A DNA stretch of 64,000 bases, from the NCBI GenBank assembly GCA_036345935.2, contig JADWOT020000001.1, forward strand, positions 3,738,106 to 3,802,105. Direction: 5' to 3'. The stretch comes from Taenia hydatigena (taxonomy: Eukaryota > Platyhelminthes > Cestoda > Cyclophyllidea > Taeniidae). The notes under the pieces are model-generated. The model worked only from the letters and a program-made list of their open reading frames with translations. It did no database searches and was not told the origin of the DNA. Both the position numbers and the translations under genes were made by a program. Of this stretch, positions 36,439 to 46,856 are shown piece after piece. Position 1 is the stretch's first letter, and every line of letters starts with the position of its first letter.

Positions 36439-36556
36439 TTATATAGACGTGTGAGCTCCAGCGTCATTGGCTGGCTATTTTTGGACGCATTGGAATTTAC
36501 ATTAGGGGCAATGCAAAATAGTAACCTAGACACCTGTCTACTATATGCAATTGCAT
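36439..36556 (-). promoter_or_regulatory. P1 promoter of copy 4
   Basis: TATATAA at 36,439-36,445 on the minus strand. ATGCAATTGCAT at 36,545-36,556 lies about 100 bp upstream of it. The CCAAT motif is changed here (CCAATGACG). Confidence 0.65.
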
Positions 36557-37040
36557 AAGCTATGTCAGTCGCTAACACTTGGTCCCCTTAATGGTGTTTA
36601 CAGTTTGATTCGTCTAGATACCTGTGTTTCGTTTGCTAGAGCATTTGTGGTTCGTCTACTCTATCTGCATTCTTCAATGACAGCCTTTCGTTGCTATTTC
36701 TTAGTAGCATTTCTGCGTAGCTCGAGATATTCATTGGTTGGTACTGCATTCCTGGGCAAACAATGGACAAGGTGCGTTCTTATCTGTGTCTGTCTGTATT
36801 AGACGAAGTGTAGAGTCCACGGCAATGTGTAGGTGGTCATTTGTACCTAAGAGTCGAAAGTGTCAACTGTATAGTATGCAGGCCATGGTTTAAGTCGCAT
36901 GCAGGCTGGCGGAGATTTCAGTAAGAAGCAGATCAGATGTTTCACTTTTAACTTGTAGACCACAATCTCAGGCAGGTAGTTGTTCTGAGAATGCTGAATT
37001 TGCCCTTTTACGCTGCACTTCCCTGTTGGTGCTTGGTTGT
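36557..37040. repeat. upstream spacer of copy 4
   Basis: Matches 40,960-41,460 in direct orientation. It includes GCAAACAATGGAC at about 36,762-36,774, identical to the start-codon context of the gene family. The following codons (ATG GAC AAG GTG...) run only 16 residues and do not resemble the protein. No gene is supported. Confidence 0.5.
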
Positions 37041-37056
37041 GCTCACCACGTGTCTG

Positions 37057-37064
37057 TATAAATA
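37057..37064 (+). promoter_or_regulatory. P3 TATA box
   Basis: TATAAATA followed by TCGCTGTTGTGAGCTCGGCG. It is oriented so that transcription would run antisense across the SCQQ reading frame at 37,191-37,538. Confidence 0.45.
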
Positions 37065-37190
37065 TCGCTGTTGTGAGCTCGGCGTCGGACAGGCTTCCTG
37101 GACGGTTCGCGTTGGTAATTCGTGCCTCGTTTCCTCGAGTGAGGGGCAATGCTAAGAGCAGGCATGCATTCAGCTGTATTCAGAGCATAC

Positions 37191-37538
37191 TTAATGCAAA
37201 ATAAGGTTGCGTTCTGCATCACCTCTTTGGAATGATTGTTCACCACATTCATGGTGGGACTCGTAAACTTGCTTTTCTACATCTGGTGGAATGGGATGAA
37301 CGCAATCAAGGTCATTCATGATGTGCTTTACAGAAGGAAAAATCCCTCTCACAAAGGACAAATGTGAATTGTTGCAATGACCGAGGTGGAAATGAGGATG
37401 TGTGTATTGCACACTTGTTTGTTTAATTAAAGACGCACCCATGGTTTCGTCATCCTCTTGCTGACATGAGCCCACGCACAGGGGAGCGCCTTCACCTGCA
37501 ATGCCGGTGACTTTAGATACAACAAATGCCTCCAGCCA
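37191..37538 (-). CDS. hypothetical SCQQ-frame protein, copy at 37 kb
   Basis: The minus frame is open for 115 codons from Trp at 37,538, reading WLEAFVVSKVTGIAG, then SCQQEDDETMGASLIKQ, a His-rich part (THPHFHLGHCNNSHLS), and an end near GDAERNLILH. An ATG occurs at 37,475, 94 codons from the stop. Comparison with the broken copy at 29,321 shows many synonymous changes, so the frame was coding at some time. Codons just upstream of Trp include a stop, so an intron acceptor or a truncated 5' end is implied. A P3 TATA box faces it from the opposite strand. The family is not recognised. Confidence 0.35.
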   Translation of the reverse strand, partial: WLEAFVVSKVTGIAGEGAPLCVGSCQQEDDETMGASLIKQTSVQYTHPHFHLGHCNNSHLSFVRGIFPSVKHIMNDLDCVHPIPPDVEKQVYESHHECGEQSFQRGDAERNLILH

Positions 37539-40343
37539 TCCAGCTGCCTCTCCTTACAATATCTGTTCTTTTGAATTATGAGAAGTGTGCTAAAGATTGC
37601 TGGATGAACAAGCATGTTTTGGCTGCTTTGCCAATGACAAAATGACTGCCACGTGCGTAGTGGCACAGTGATATCAATTTGACAATACTAAAACCGTAAA
37701 TAGCTAACCGCAGAGCAGTACATCCTCGATGTCAACTGCCGTCTGCCTCAGAACATCCGAAATGCCTTGCAACGATGCGGCCGCATTCAAGCTACTATTG
37801 ACATACCAAACCCCACCGTAACTGACTGAGTCAAGAATGCTGATTTGGAAATAATTTAGAAACTCTAAGTACCGAATAGCAATGTGAAAAGATTCTACAA
37901 TTAATCGCTTGAAGGAATTCAAGAAGCTGCTGCATGTGCAAAGCACCTCTCTTCCTCTTACACCACTTTGGATGGCTTCAAGTGGATAGTAATTTGACAA
38001 AGCAAATCCGCTATTGGTTGTTGGAATGTGCATTGAGAACTGAACGAATTTGCTATTAGATCAAAGCTAGCAACACCGAATCAAAAGCAAGTTTGCTTTT
38101 CTTAAACCTACGTTACTTAGTGTGGAAATGACTCGTCTCCATTTTACGCCACAGCTCTATCCACATGGTGCAATTGACGGACCTCAGCATTCTTAATGCT
38201 TGATCTGATTGGAATGGTGTATGAGTGCGAAGAAATGCTATTGGAGCAGAAATGAGGAGTCACAACCATAAACCACTCTCTGCGATGCTGTCTTGTAAGG
38301 AGTGCTAGATGAAATGGGGCGAAGGAGAATAGGTGGAGGAAGGAAGAGCCAATGGATGAATGTTGTGCACTTAGACAATCATGCAAGCGTGTAAACTTCC
38401 TCATTATGCAATGCATACTTGATTGTAGATCATCCTCCTTGAGATTTGACTTCGGCTTAACAAAGCACACATCCTGCTCAGCGGTGCCGTCTCACATCAT
38501 CACTTTGCTTCGTTCAAATAGAATGGACAAAATATAGTTGTGGAATTCGAAAGCGTGAAGCAGGCAGACGACAATTAACCAAATGCATACTTCGATGCTG
38601 ACCTTAAATAAATGGATATATTTAAAACACGTAAAGTTTCGCATTATAAATCGACTATGAATAGGCCTTCAAAAGTTAAATTATGCGCAGTGAAATATGG
38701 TAACCGAGGTGCATGGCTCCTGCATACATTTGTGTCAGTAGCCTCAGTGCACTTGCCCATGGTCTAAACAATGCACCGAATGATGAAATGGACAAAAGCA
38801 CGAATGTTGTTGCAAATTGAATGTTTCATTTCTTGCCACGTAGGTTGTCGATGACTGTTCAACAGCGCTGTTTCTTGAAGAGTAGGGGCAGATCTGAGAT
38901 CGCCCACATTTTACTCATGTCTGAGCGTTTCCATTTCGAAAGCAAATGAGATGATTGGGAGAGATTTCGGTGGGTCATGAAATGTAGCTCTAACACTAAT
39001 CAAATTTACATCATAATTTGCTGTCACATTTACCAACTCAACAAGACGTAAGGGTTTCCCTTGCACAATCTCTAGGAATCCACAATATCACTTCCGACGA
39101 GATCACACGAAGCGCAAGATTTCGTCCTCGAGATGACACTAAGCTAATGGAGGGTAAGAGAACATGTCACCTACCAAGGCATAGTATAACTAGGAGGACA
39201 CTAAGTTGCCCCTAAATGTTAGAACCGTATTGTGTCCATCGCTTTGCACCGAGTGGAACGAAATTGGGCGCAATACTCAGGATTGAGGACGCATTGGAAA
39301 GCTGTTGCGAGCCTCAGCATTCTGCGATTTGAGGCAGCAATTCCTGAGTGATGAACAAACATCGAAATGCCAAAGCCCTGCCATACCACGCCATTTAAGT
39401 GCTTCTGCTCTGTGCGCACTTTCAACGGCACTTATTTGAAGAAGAGTAAGGTTTGGAACTTGCGTGATTGGGAGGCGAATGTGGTCGACACGACTTGCGA
39501 GGACGCCTAACAACCGAGTCAACGTAGCAGAACGAATAAATGCCTCGCACAGAATACAGCTTAATTAATAAAGGCAAACTTTAGACAAACGAAACCACTA
39601 ATTTCGCAGACGTTGGTGGTGTGCTGTGCGTGAACCAGTGTTGACATCAAGATTAATGCAGAGATGCATATATTATGCCAACGTCTCCCTTTGTGCATTA
39701 AGGCCATCACGACCGACTTTGGTCTCCCTCATCTCACAATTTCTATTCTTTCCCACTTTTCGCATTTAACAGGCAATTTATGGCATGAAGCATGTGCTTT
39801 CAGGACTCGCGCCTTTTGCGTCAAATAGGTTTTGACTTAGTCACACCATCATCGGTCTGGTGATCCTGTGGCATTCAATTCACCGTCTTTTGCTACATTC
39901 ATTCATTTGATGCATCGATTTAATGGTTGTGGCTTCGAGAAACGTAAGCAGCGTCTGTTAAGCAATGCGGTCTTATTCAAGACGAGACAGTGCCATTGTC
40001 AGCTTTTATGTTGCATTGAGTTCACAAAGGCGCGACGCTTATAAGCAATGATTTCAACCCCCATTTATAGTGAAAGAAGTACTGCCTTGCAACTCTTGGA
40101 TTAACACATAAAAAAATCTCAAGAAATCTATGCCTAAGCAAATGCGTATTTTGAAAATAAATAAGCTGCTTATCGATGCTAGTGTTTATCGTTGTGCTCG
40201 CCCAACACATGTTTTAGGCGTTCAGTGGAATACCAACAGCAAGAAAGAAGGAAGATTGAATACGAGCAAGATATATTTACGCTAGAGACATGTGTCATGG
40301 TAGTGGCGGTGGAAATGAGGTGTAATATCGCAAAACTCGATAG

Positions 40344-40523
40344 TTAACTTGAGTCATTTGTGTGGGGGAGGGGTGAAGATTCGTTGACGTTGGATGAAGT
40401 ATCGGAGTCAACGTGCGTCCACAGTTCGTCCTGCATGAAGTCGGGATAGTCGGCGTCAACGTACACCGGCGTGTACGATTGCTCCTGTGAATTGGGTCCG
40501 TCCTGTGAAGTGGAGCTGTCCAT
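40344..40523 (-). CDS. YVDADYP acidic microprotein, copy 5
   Basis: A 59-residue product with MDSSTSQDGPNSQEQS at the start, the invariant YTPVYVDADYPDFMQDELW core (Leu29 to Phe) and tail NESSPLPHTNDSS. No Lys or Arg. The leader intron is inferred at 40,555-40,791 (237 nt) with donor CTGAG|GTTGGT. TATATAA box at 40,842-40,848 and palindrome at 40,948-40,959. Its downstream side is the long direct repeat A. E9G and T11N are the main changes in the N-terminal third. All signals are intact. Confidence 0.68.
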   Translation of the reverse strand: MDSSTSQDGPNSQEQSYTPVYVDADYPDFMQDELWTHVDSDTSSNVNESSPLPHTNDSS

Positions 40524-40841
40524 TGTTTGCTTGTGTTGAGGTACACTCACCCACCTACAGAAAGTAAATCCACAGATCACATTCAATACATCAAACAATC
40601 GCAACTCAGAACAGCAATCTGACTGTGCGAAAATAGCGATAGAGTTATATCAGTACAAAAAAACATGGAATGCGTAGTGCAAAGTGCGGCCCTGAGTGGT
40701 GGTGGTAGTGGTAGAAATGCAACTCCATGCGCAGAGTATGTATAAGGTGACTGTGGGATCTTACTCCGATGCTAAAAGGAATGGAACCAACCTCAGTTAG
40801 CACCTGTGGTTATTGATTGCGGCAAGCTGGAATCGCTGTCG

Positions 40842-40959
40842 TTATATAGACGTGTGAGCTCCAGCATCATTGGCTGGCTATTATTGGACGCATCAGAAGT
40901 TAAATTAGGAGCAATGCAAAATAGTAACCTAGACACCTGCCTACTATATGCAATTGCAT
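40842..40959 (-). promoter_or_regulatory. P1 promoter of copy 5
   Basis: Minus-strand TATATAA at 40,842-40,848, CCAATGATG block just upstream, and ATGCAATTGCAT at 40,948-40,959. Confidence 0.65.
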
Positions 40960-42110
40960 AAGCTATGTCAGTCGCTTACACTTGGTCCCCTTAATGATGT
41001 TTACCGTTTGATCTGTCATGATGCCTGTGTTTCATTTCCAAGAGCATTTGCAGTTCGTCTAGCTTATCCACGATCTTCAATGGCAACGTTTCGTTGCTGT
41101 TTCATAGTAGCTTCTCTGAGTGGCTTGATACATTCTTTGGGTAGAACTGCATTTTGTGACAAACATGGGGCAAGGTGCGATGTTAACTGTGTCTCTCTGT
41201 ATTATATGAAGAGTAGAGTCCACCACAATGTATATGCAGCCATTGGTACTTAAGAGTCGAAAGTGTCAACTGTACAGTATGCAGCACCATGGTTTGGGTC
41301 ACATGCAGGCTAGTTGAGACTTCAGTGAGAACCAGATCACGTGTTCCGCTTTCAGTCGTTCAGAGAATGCTCAACTTAGCCATTAGTCCGTGTTTGCTTC
41401 TAAAGAAGACTGTCTGCTTTCGGTCATCTATTTGGGCGACGAGATGCCTACAATTTGCTTATTTGCGTTGACCAGCACGAATGAGAGCGAACACGTCACG
41501 AACGTTGCATTTATTTGCCTAAGTGCACAACTTTCACTCGTTGAACCATCCTTCCTCCACCTTTCGCCTTCTCTCCATTTCATCAAGCACTCCTTACAAG
41601 ACAGCATCGCAGAGAGTGGTTTGTGGTTGTGACTGCGCCATTTCTGCTGCAACAGCAGTTCATCATCAGGTGAGACATTAGGAATGGTTGGATCCGTCAA
41701 TTGCACCATGTGCATAGAGCTGTGGCATAGACGGGAAAGGAGTCATTTCCACACTAAGTGACGGACGTTTAAGAGTATCGAACTAACATTCCATTCAGTG
41801 TCGAAATCTTTGACCTGATAACAAATATGGTCAATTCTCAATGTATATTTTAACAATCAAAAGCGGATTCGTTTTGTCGACGAAATGTACACTGGAACCC
41901 ATCTAAAGTAGTTTAAGTGGAGAAGTGCTGTGCACATACAACAGCTTCATGAATTCCTTTAAGCAAACGATTTTAAATTCTCTTAATATTGCTAGTTGAT
42001 ACTTAGAGTTTCAAAATTATTTCCAACTTCGTATTCTTGACTCAGTCAGTTACAATGAAGGTAGGGTTTGCCGTAGTAGCTGGAATAAGGCCGCACATTT
42101 GCATGTGACC
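40960..42110. repeat. upstream spacer of copy 5 plus a diverged block
   Basis: From 40,960 to 41,460 it matches 36,557-37,000. From about 41,500 to 42,110 it is a diverged direct relative of 6,300-6,900 (for example GCATCGCAGAGAGT and the CAGTCAGTTAC motif). Frames are short and not conserved. No gene is supported. Confidence 0.55.
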
Positions 42111-42446
42111 CAAACCAAGGGCTGCATACTATGCAGTTGACAATTCCGACTCTTAGGTACAAATGACCACCTACACATTGCGGTGGACTCTACTCTTAAT
42201 ATAATGCAGACAGGCACAGTTAATAACGCAACTTGCCTATTTTTTGTCTCAAAATGGAGTACCAACCAATATATATCTCGAGCTACTCAGAAAAGCTACT
42301 AGAAAACAGCATCGAAGTGTTGTCATTGAAGATCGTGGATAAGCTAGACGAAGTGGAGTCGCTCTAGCATACGAAACACAGGCATCTTGACGCATCAAAC
42401 TGTAAACTTCATTAAGGGGACCAATTGTTAGCGACTGACATAGCTA
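42111..42446. repeat. upstream spacer of copy 6
   Basis: Inverted relative of 36,600-36,870 and 40,980-41,260, direct relative of 450-665. At about 42,111 it joins the block to its left by way of the sequence around ACCATGG / CATGTGACCC. No gene is seen. Confidence 0.5.
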
Positions 42447-42564
42447 ATGCAATTGCATATGGTAGGCAGGTGTCTAGGTTACTAATTTGCATTGCTCCTA
42501 ATTTAACTTCCAATGCGTCCAATAATAGCCAGCCAATGATGCTGGAGCTCACACGTCTATATAA
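42447..42564 (+). promoter_or_regulatory. P1 promoter of copy 6
   Basis: ATGCAATTGCAT at 42,447-42,458, octamer-like ATTTGCAT near 42,486, CCAATGATG block and TATATAA at 42,558-42,564. Confidence 0.68.
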
Positions 42565-42950
42565 CGACAGCGATTCCAGTTTGCCGCAATCAATAACCAC
42601 AGGTGCTAACTGAGGTTGGTTCCATTCCTTTTAGCATCGACGTAAGCTTCCACAATCACCTTATTCACACCCTGCGCATGGAGTTAAATTTCCACCAAAA
42701 CGGCAAACACCACCACTCAGGGCCGCACTTTACATTCCACATTTCACGTTCTTCTGAACTGGCATAACTCTATCACTATTTTCACACAGTCAGATTGTCA
42801 GACATTGGTAGAAAAGGAATTAATAAGTCTGTGAAATCAAACACATCGCCTAGCGTATGCTGTACTGAGTTGGGATTGTTTGATATATTGAATGTGATCC
42901 GTGGATTTACTTTCTGTAGGTGGGTGCGTGTACCTCAACACAACCAAACA

Positions 42951-43130
42951 ATGGACAGCACGACTTCACAGGACGAACCCACGTCACCACAGCAATCGTA
43001 CACGCCGGTGTACGTTGACGCCGACTATCCCGACTTCATGCAGGACGAACTGTGGACGCACGTTGACTCCGATACTTCACCCAACGTCAACGACTCTTCG
43101 CCCCTCCCCTACACAAATGACTCAAGTTAA
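42951..43130 (+). CDS. YVDADYP acidic microprotein, copy 6
   Basis: Full-length 59-residue product: MDSTTSQDEPTSPQQS start, core YTPVYVDADYPDFMQDELW, tail SPNVNDSSPLPYTNDSS. The leader intron, inferred at 42,615-42,919, is the longest in the family (305 nt). The extra length comes from a segment near 42,797-42,865, including GTCAGACATTGGTAG and a TCAAACACATCG-like part, shared with the copies at 51.7 and 54.3 kb. Promoter and splice signals are intact. A second frame, offset by one, is open for 92 codons across the same exon but its changes are not protein-conserving. Confidence 0.7.
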   Translation: MDSTTSQDEPTSPQQSYTPVYVDADYPDFMQDELWTHVDSDTSPNVNDSSPLPYTNDSS

Positions 43131-43990
43131 CTATCGAGCGTTGCAATGTTACACCTCGTTTCCATCGCCACTACCATGACACATGTCTCTAGTGTAAATA
43201 TATTTTGCTCGTATTCAATCTTCCTTCTTTCTTGCTGTTGGCGTTTGTGCACCTGCATCACCAACCATGTTCCCAGTGTTGACGTTCCACACCACTGCTA
43301 TCACATGGAATGGGTGAGCATAGAACGCACACAAACCAACAATGTCACTAGTGCCTCCATGATCTAAGCTGCACTTTCCCATGTAACATCTGGCTAGTTG
43401 TGGCATTTCAATTTGAATTCTGCAATGACGACCACTTATTTTCTTTAACCAGATGCACAATATTGCGTTTAGCCATAACGTAACTGACAGTTTTGCCGCT
43501 CCTCTCGCTTTGGTGCTCTTAAGGTGAAAATGTGAGCAACGAATTCAGGAGTCGATGTGACGCAGGCAGCTGCAAGTTGTTAGGCTTACAAATGTGAAAT
43601 TTTAAATGTATTGAGAAAAGTGCCCGTGGGAGGCACACATTTTCGAGAATAGCATTTTGCTTTATTAGTTGATGGTTCGATAACAAGCAATGGCTAATTT
43701 GCAATCAAACATTGGCTTGCAGTGTGGTCTGCAACACTGCACAAGTCTCGTCACTTCTGTCAAAAATGTTTCCTATGTGCACAAATAAAAGTGCATTGCC
43801 TGCAGCAGAACCCATTGCTCGAATCAAATTCAAAGGTCTATGTGCCCAGTGAATTGAATATTTATTTGTCCGCTATCGTCTCTTAGGAGGCAAAATTTGC
43901 ATTTGATTAAATTGCTATTTGATACTCACATGATTGTGTGCAAAATCCTTTAACTTTTTGATCTCCAAATCTCAACTGACCACTTGTCTA
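43131..43990. repeat. 3' flank of copy 6 and unassigned spacer
   Basis: The first 230 bases are the standard 3' flank. From about 43,370 to 43,980 the sequence leaves the family and is only weakly similar to 10.9-11.45 kb. No gene is seen. Confidence 0.5.
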
Positions 43991-44391
43991 GCTCATGAAG
44001 CAGACTTGCTGACTGACTGCCAGAATCTACCGGCTACCCAATAGAGCAACATAAACATGAACTCTTTCTCCTCATTTATGTCCATATATCCACCCACTAT
44101 CCATCCATCCCAAGTTGCATGATGCTCCTCTTTCCATCTTCACAACTTCGCTGATGAATGCATTCATGTGCCTATCCAGTGACTTCAACAACTCCCTCCC
44201 TACCTTACCGGTGACGCCGAGTATGATGCTGACGCAGGTTGCCCCAGTCATTTGTAGGTGTCGCTAACGTTATTAAAATATGCCTTTGTTGATGGAAATG
44301 CTGCCGTGGCAATCCACACAACTGTTATCAGATGGTCAGGTGAGCACACAATGCACACTAAGTGGCCATTCCCATGGTGGTCCTGACAATT
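43991..44391. repeat. family spacer with short tetranucleotide runs
   Basis: Inverted relative of 50.65-51.05 and 46.85-47.25 kb, direct relative of 1,795-2,190, with ACTGACTG and CCATCCATCC runs shorter than in relatives. No gene is supported. Confidence 0.55.
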
Positions 44392-44628
44392 TTAGTCCCA
44401 TCCTTTTATTTGTCGCCGGAGAGAGTGTAATTTGCCTCCTTTCCTTCCTATCCGACAAAACACATAATGACGCACTCTCTTGAGCTTCCATGGTTTTTCC
44501 CAATCCACACTTTGCCCATCATTGCATAAACATTCCAGAACATGAGAACCACTAACTGCACCACCTGCAGAGATGAACTGTGTTGTCAAGCAGATGGCTA
44601 TATTTAGGCACGTGAGCTTGCGCATCAC
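44392..44628 (-). CDS. small ORF with signal-peptide-like start, copy b
   Basis: A 78-codon frame starting MMRKLTCLNIAICLTTQF, hydrophobic to about residue 21, then polar with Cys residues (HVLECLCNDGQSVDWE) and a basic end. It is almost identical to 46,635-46,856 over the first 68 residues. The ORF lies where other units carry a promoter, so coding status is doubtful. If translated, it would be a secreted peptide of about 55 residues after cleavage. Confidence 0.28.
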   Translation of the reverse strand: MMRKLTCLNIAICLTTQFISAGGAVSGSHVLECLCNDGQSVDWEKPWKLKRVRHYVFCRIGRKGGKLHSLRRQIKGWD

Positions 44629-46434
44629 TGGTCGGCTATGAATAGACCTTGAGAAGTTAAATTAGGAGCAGTGAAATATGGCAACCAATGTGCATGACTG
44701 CTGCCTACATCTGTGTCAGTTGTGTCAATGCACTTACTCATGGCCCTTACTTGGCTCCTCAAAGCAGTGCATCGAATGATGAATTTGATAGAAATATGAA
44801 TGTGTAGAAATTAAATGTCTGTTTTCTATCCACGTAGGTCGTTCACCGCTGTTGAAAGGCGCCTTCCATTTACGAAATTGGAGTAGATTTGTGGTCTCAC
44901 ACAGTTTACTGATGTCTGAGCGTTTCCATTTCGAAAGTAAATGGGATGATTGGGAGATATTTTAGCGCTTCGTGAAATGCAAATCAGCATTTACTACAGC
45001 AAAGACATGCCCTGACAACGTCAACGACACCTACAAATGGCTCTGACAACCTTCACTAACAACATAATCGGCGTCCCAGTTAAGGCAAAGAAGAAAATTA
45101 TAAAGCTGCTGATAAAGCGCATAAATGCACTTTGCTGGGGGGGGGGGGTGTCGAGATGGAAAGAAGAGCAACTTGAAACATGGCGTGCGGGGATGGGTGG
45201 ATGGACATTAAGGAGGCTGGAGAGGTGAGTTTCATGTTGATCCCCAGGGATGGCGATAGATTCGGACAGTCACTCAGCTGAAAAGTGAAAATAAAATTGG
45301 CTGATCCACTGCTAAGACAACTTGATGTTCTACTCAAAGGCTTAGTGATCTCTGTGAAACCATTGCAACATAAGAGCTGACAATCACACTGTCTCGTCTT
45401 AAAATAAGACCGCATTTCTAAACAGACGCTGCTCACTTTTCTCGAAATCAGAACCATTAAAGCGATGCATCAAATGAATGAATGTAGCAAAAGACGATGA
45501 ATCGAATGCCACCAGTATCACCGGCATATTTGACGCAAAAGGCACAAGTCCTGAAAACACATTCTTCATGCCCTAAATTGCCTGTGAAATGCAAAAGCTA
45601 GCAAGAATAGAAATTATGAGATGAGGGAGACCGAAGTGGGTTGTCATGGTCTCAAAGCACAAAGGGATACGATGGCATAACATAGGCATCTGCTATTAAT
45701 CATGGTGTCCACACTGGTCCACTCACTGCGCACCACCAACACCTGCGAAAGTAGTGGTTTCGTTTATCTGAAAGCTTGTCTTTATTAATCAAGTTGCATA
45801 CTCTGCGAGGCACTCATTCATTGGGCTACGTTGACTCAGTAGTTAGGCGTTCTCGGAAGTCGTACCGACGATCTTCGACTCCTAAGCATGGACGTTCGGA
45901 CACTTGATCTTGTTTGATAAGGGCTGACTAAGAAGCGCACTGATCAGGAGCACTTAAAAGGCTTGGTTTGACAGGGCGTTGGCATTTCCATGTTTTTTTG
46001 TCACTCAGGAAATGCTGTCACAAATCGCAGAATGCAGGGGCTCGACAAAGCTCGCCAATGCGTCCTCAACCTTAAGTACAAAGTAATGTTCTCCTAGTCA
46101 ATCTATATCTTGGTAGGTGATATGTTCTCTTACCCTCCATTGGCTCAATGTCATCTCGAGGACGAAATCTTGCGCTTCGTGTGAGTAAGTTTTGGAAGTG
46201 TAATTTGTCCATTCCTAGAGATTGTGAAAGAGAAACCCCCAAGTCTTGTTAAATTGGTAAGAGTAACGGCAAATTGTGATGTAAATTTCAGGAGTGTTTA
46301 GGCTACATTTCATGTACCACGGAAACTCCTCCTAAACATCTCAATTGCTTTCGAAATGGAAACGCTCAGACAACAGTAAATCGTAGACGATCTCAGATCT
46401 AAAACTATTGTTAAAAAACAACGTTTAGAAAAGT
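44629..46434. repeat. family spacer, inverted copy of 2.4-3.8 kb
   Basis: From 44,629 to 45,290 it is an inverted relative of 49.85-50.4 kb. From 45,290 to 46,434 it is an inverted relative of 2,610-3,790. A run of twelve G at 45,137-45,148 corresponds to C10 at 49,894-49,903. No gene is supported. Confidence 0.6.
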
Positions 46435-46634
46435 GTGAATAAAAGATATTATATTTCGAAGAATTATTTTTCCATCCATTTCATCATTCAGCGCATTGCT
46501 TTGAGGAGCCAAGTAAGGGCCATGAGTAAGTGCAATGACACAACTCACACAAATGTATGCAGCCGTCATGCACATTGGTTGCCATATTTCACTGCTCCTA
46601 ATTTAACTTCTCAAGGTCTATTCATAGCCGACCA

Positions 46635-46856
46635 GTGATGCGCAAGCTCACGTGCCTAAATATAGCCATCTGCTTGACAACACAGTTCATCTCTGCAGGT
46701 GGTGCAGTTAGTGGTTCTCATGTTCTGGAATGTTTATGCAATGATGGGCAAAGTGTGGATTGGGAAAAACCATGGAAGCTCAAGAGAGTGCGTCATTATG
46801 TGTTTTGTCGGATAGGAAGGAAAGGAGGTAAATCACACTCTCTTTGGCGACAATAA
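46635..46856 (+). CDS. small ORF with signal-peptide-like start, copy c
   Basis: A 73-codon frame (MMRKLTCLNIAICLTTQF..., tail GRKGGKSHSLWRQ), nearly the same as the ORF at 44,392 on the other strand. The AAATATAG element lies inside codons 8-11. The copy at 50,415 differs by a nonsense change at the Trp codon of SVDWE, and that at 34,595 has an earlier stop, so the frame is not maintained in all copies. Confidence 0.28.
   Translation: MMRKLTCLNIAICLTTQFISAGGAVSGSHVLECLCNDGQSVDWEKPWKLKRVRHYVFCRIGRKGGKSHSLWRQ

Larger units (their letters stand above)
37041..40300. repeat. direct repeat A, partner of 59,938-63,200
   Basis: The offset is 22,897 bp. Between about 37,296 and 39,513 I find a single difference by eye (G at 38,211, A at 61,108). 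Outside that interval differences become frequent. Every open frame in the core is identical in the two copies apart from that one site. It contains the SCQQ frame, the P3 box and otherwise unrecognised spacer. The sharp identity plateau suggests recent gene conversion or duplication. Confidence 0.85.

Noticed and set aside
36762..36810. 16-codon frame after GCAAACAATGGAC as another gene copy
   Set aside because: Homology to the family ends within the second codon and nothing downstream resembles the core.
38144..38470. 108-codon frame ending AEVRQLHHVDRAVA and its copy at 61,041
   Set aside because: The older relative at 6,260-6,530 is shifted by one base and the one at 41.5 kb is unalignable as protein. 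Identity of the two long copies reflects recent homogenisation.
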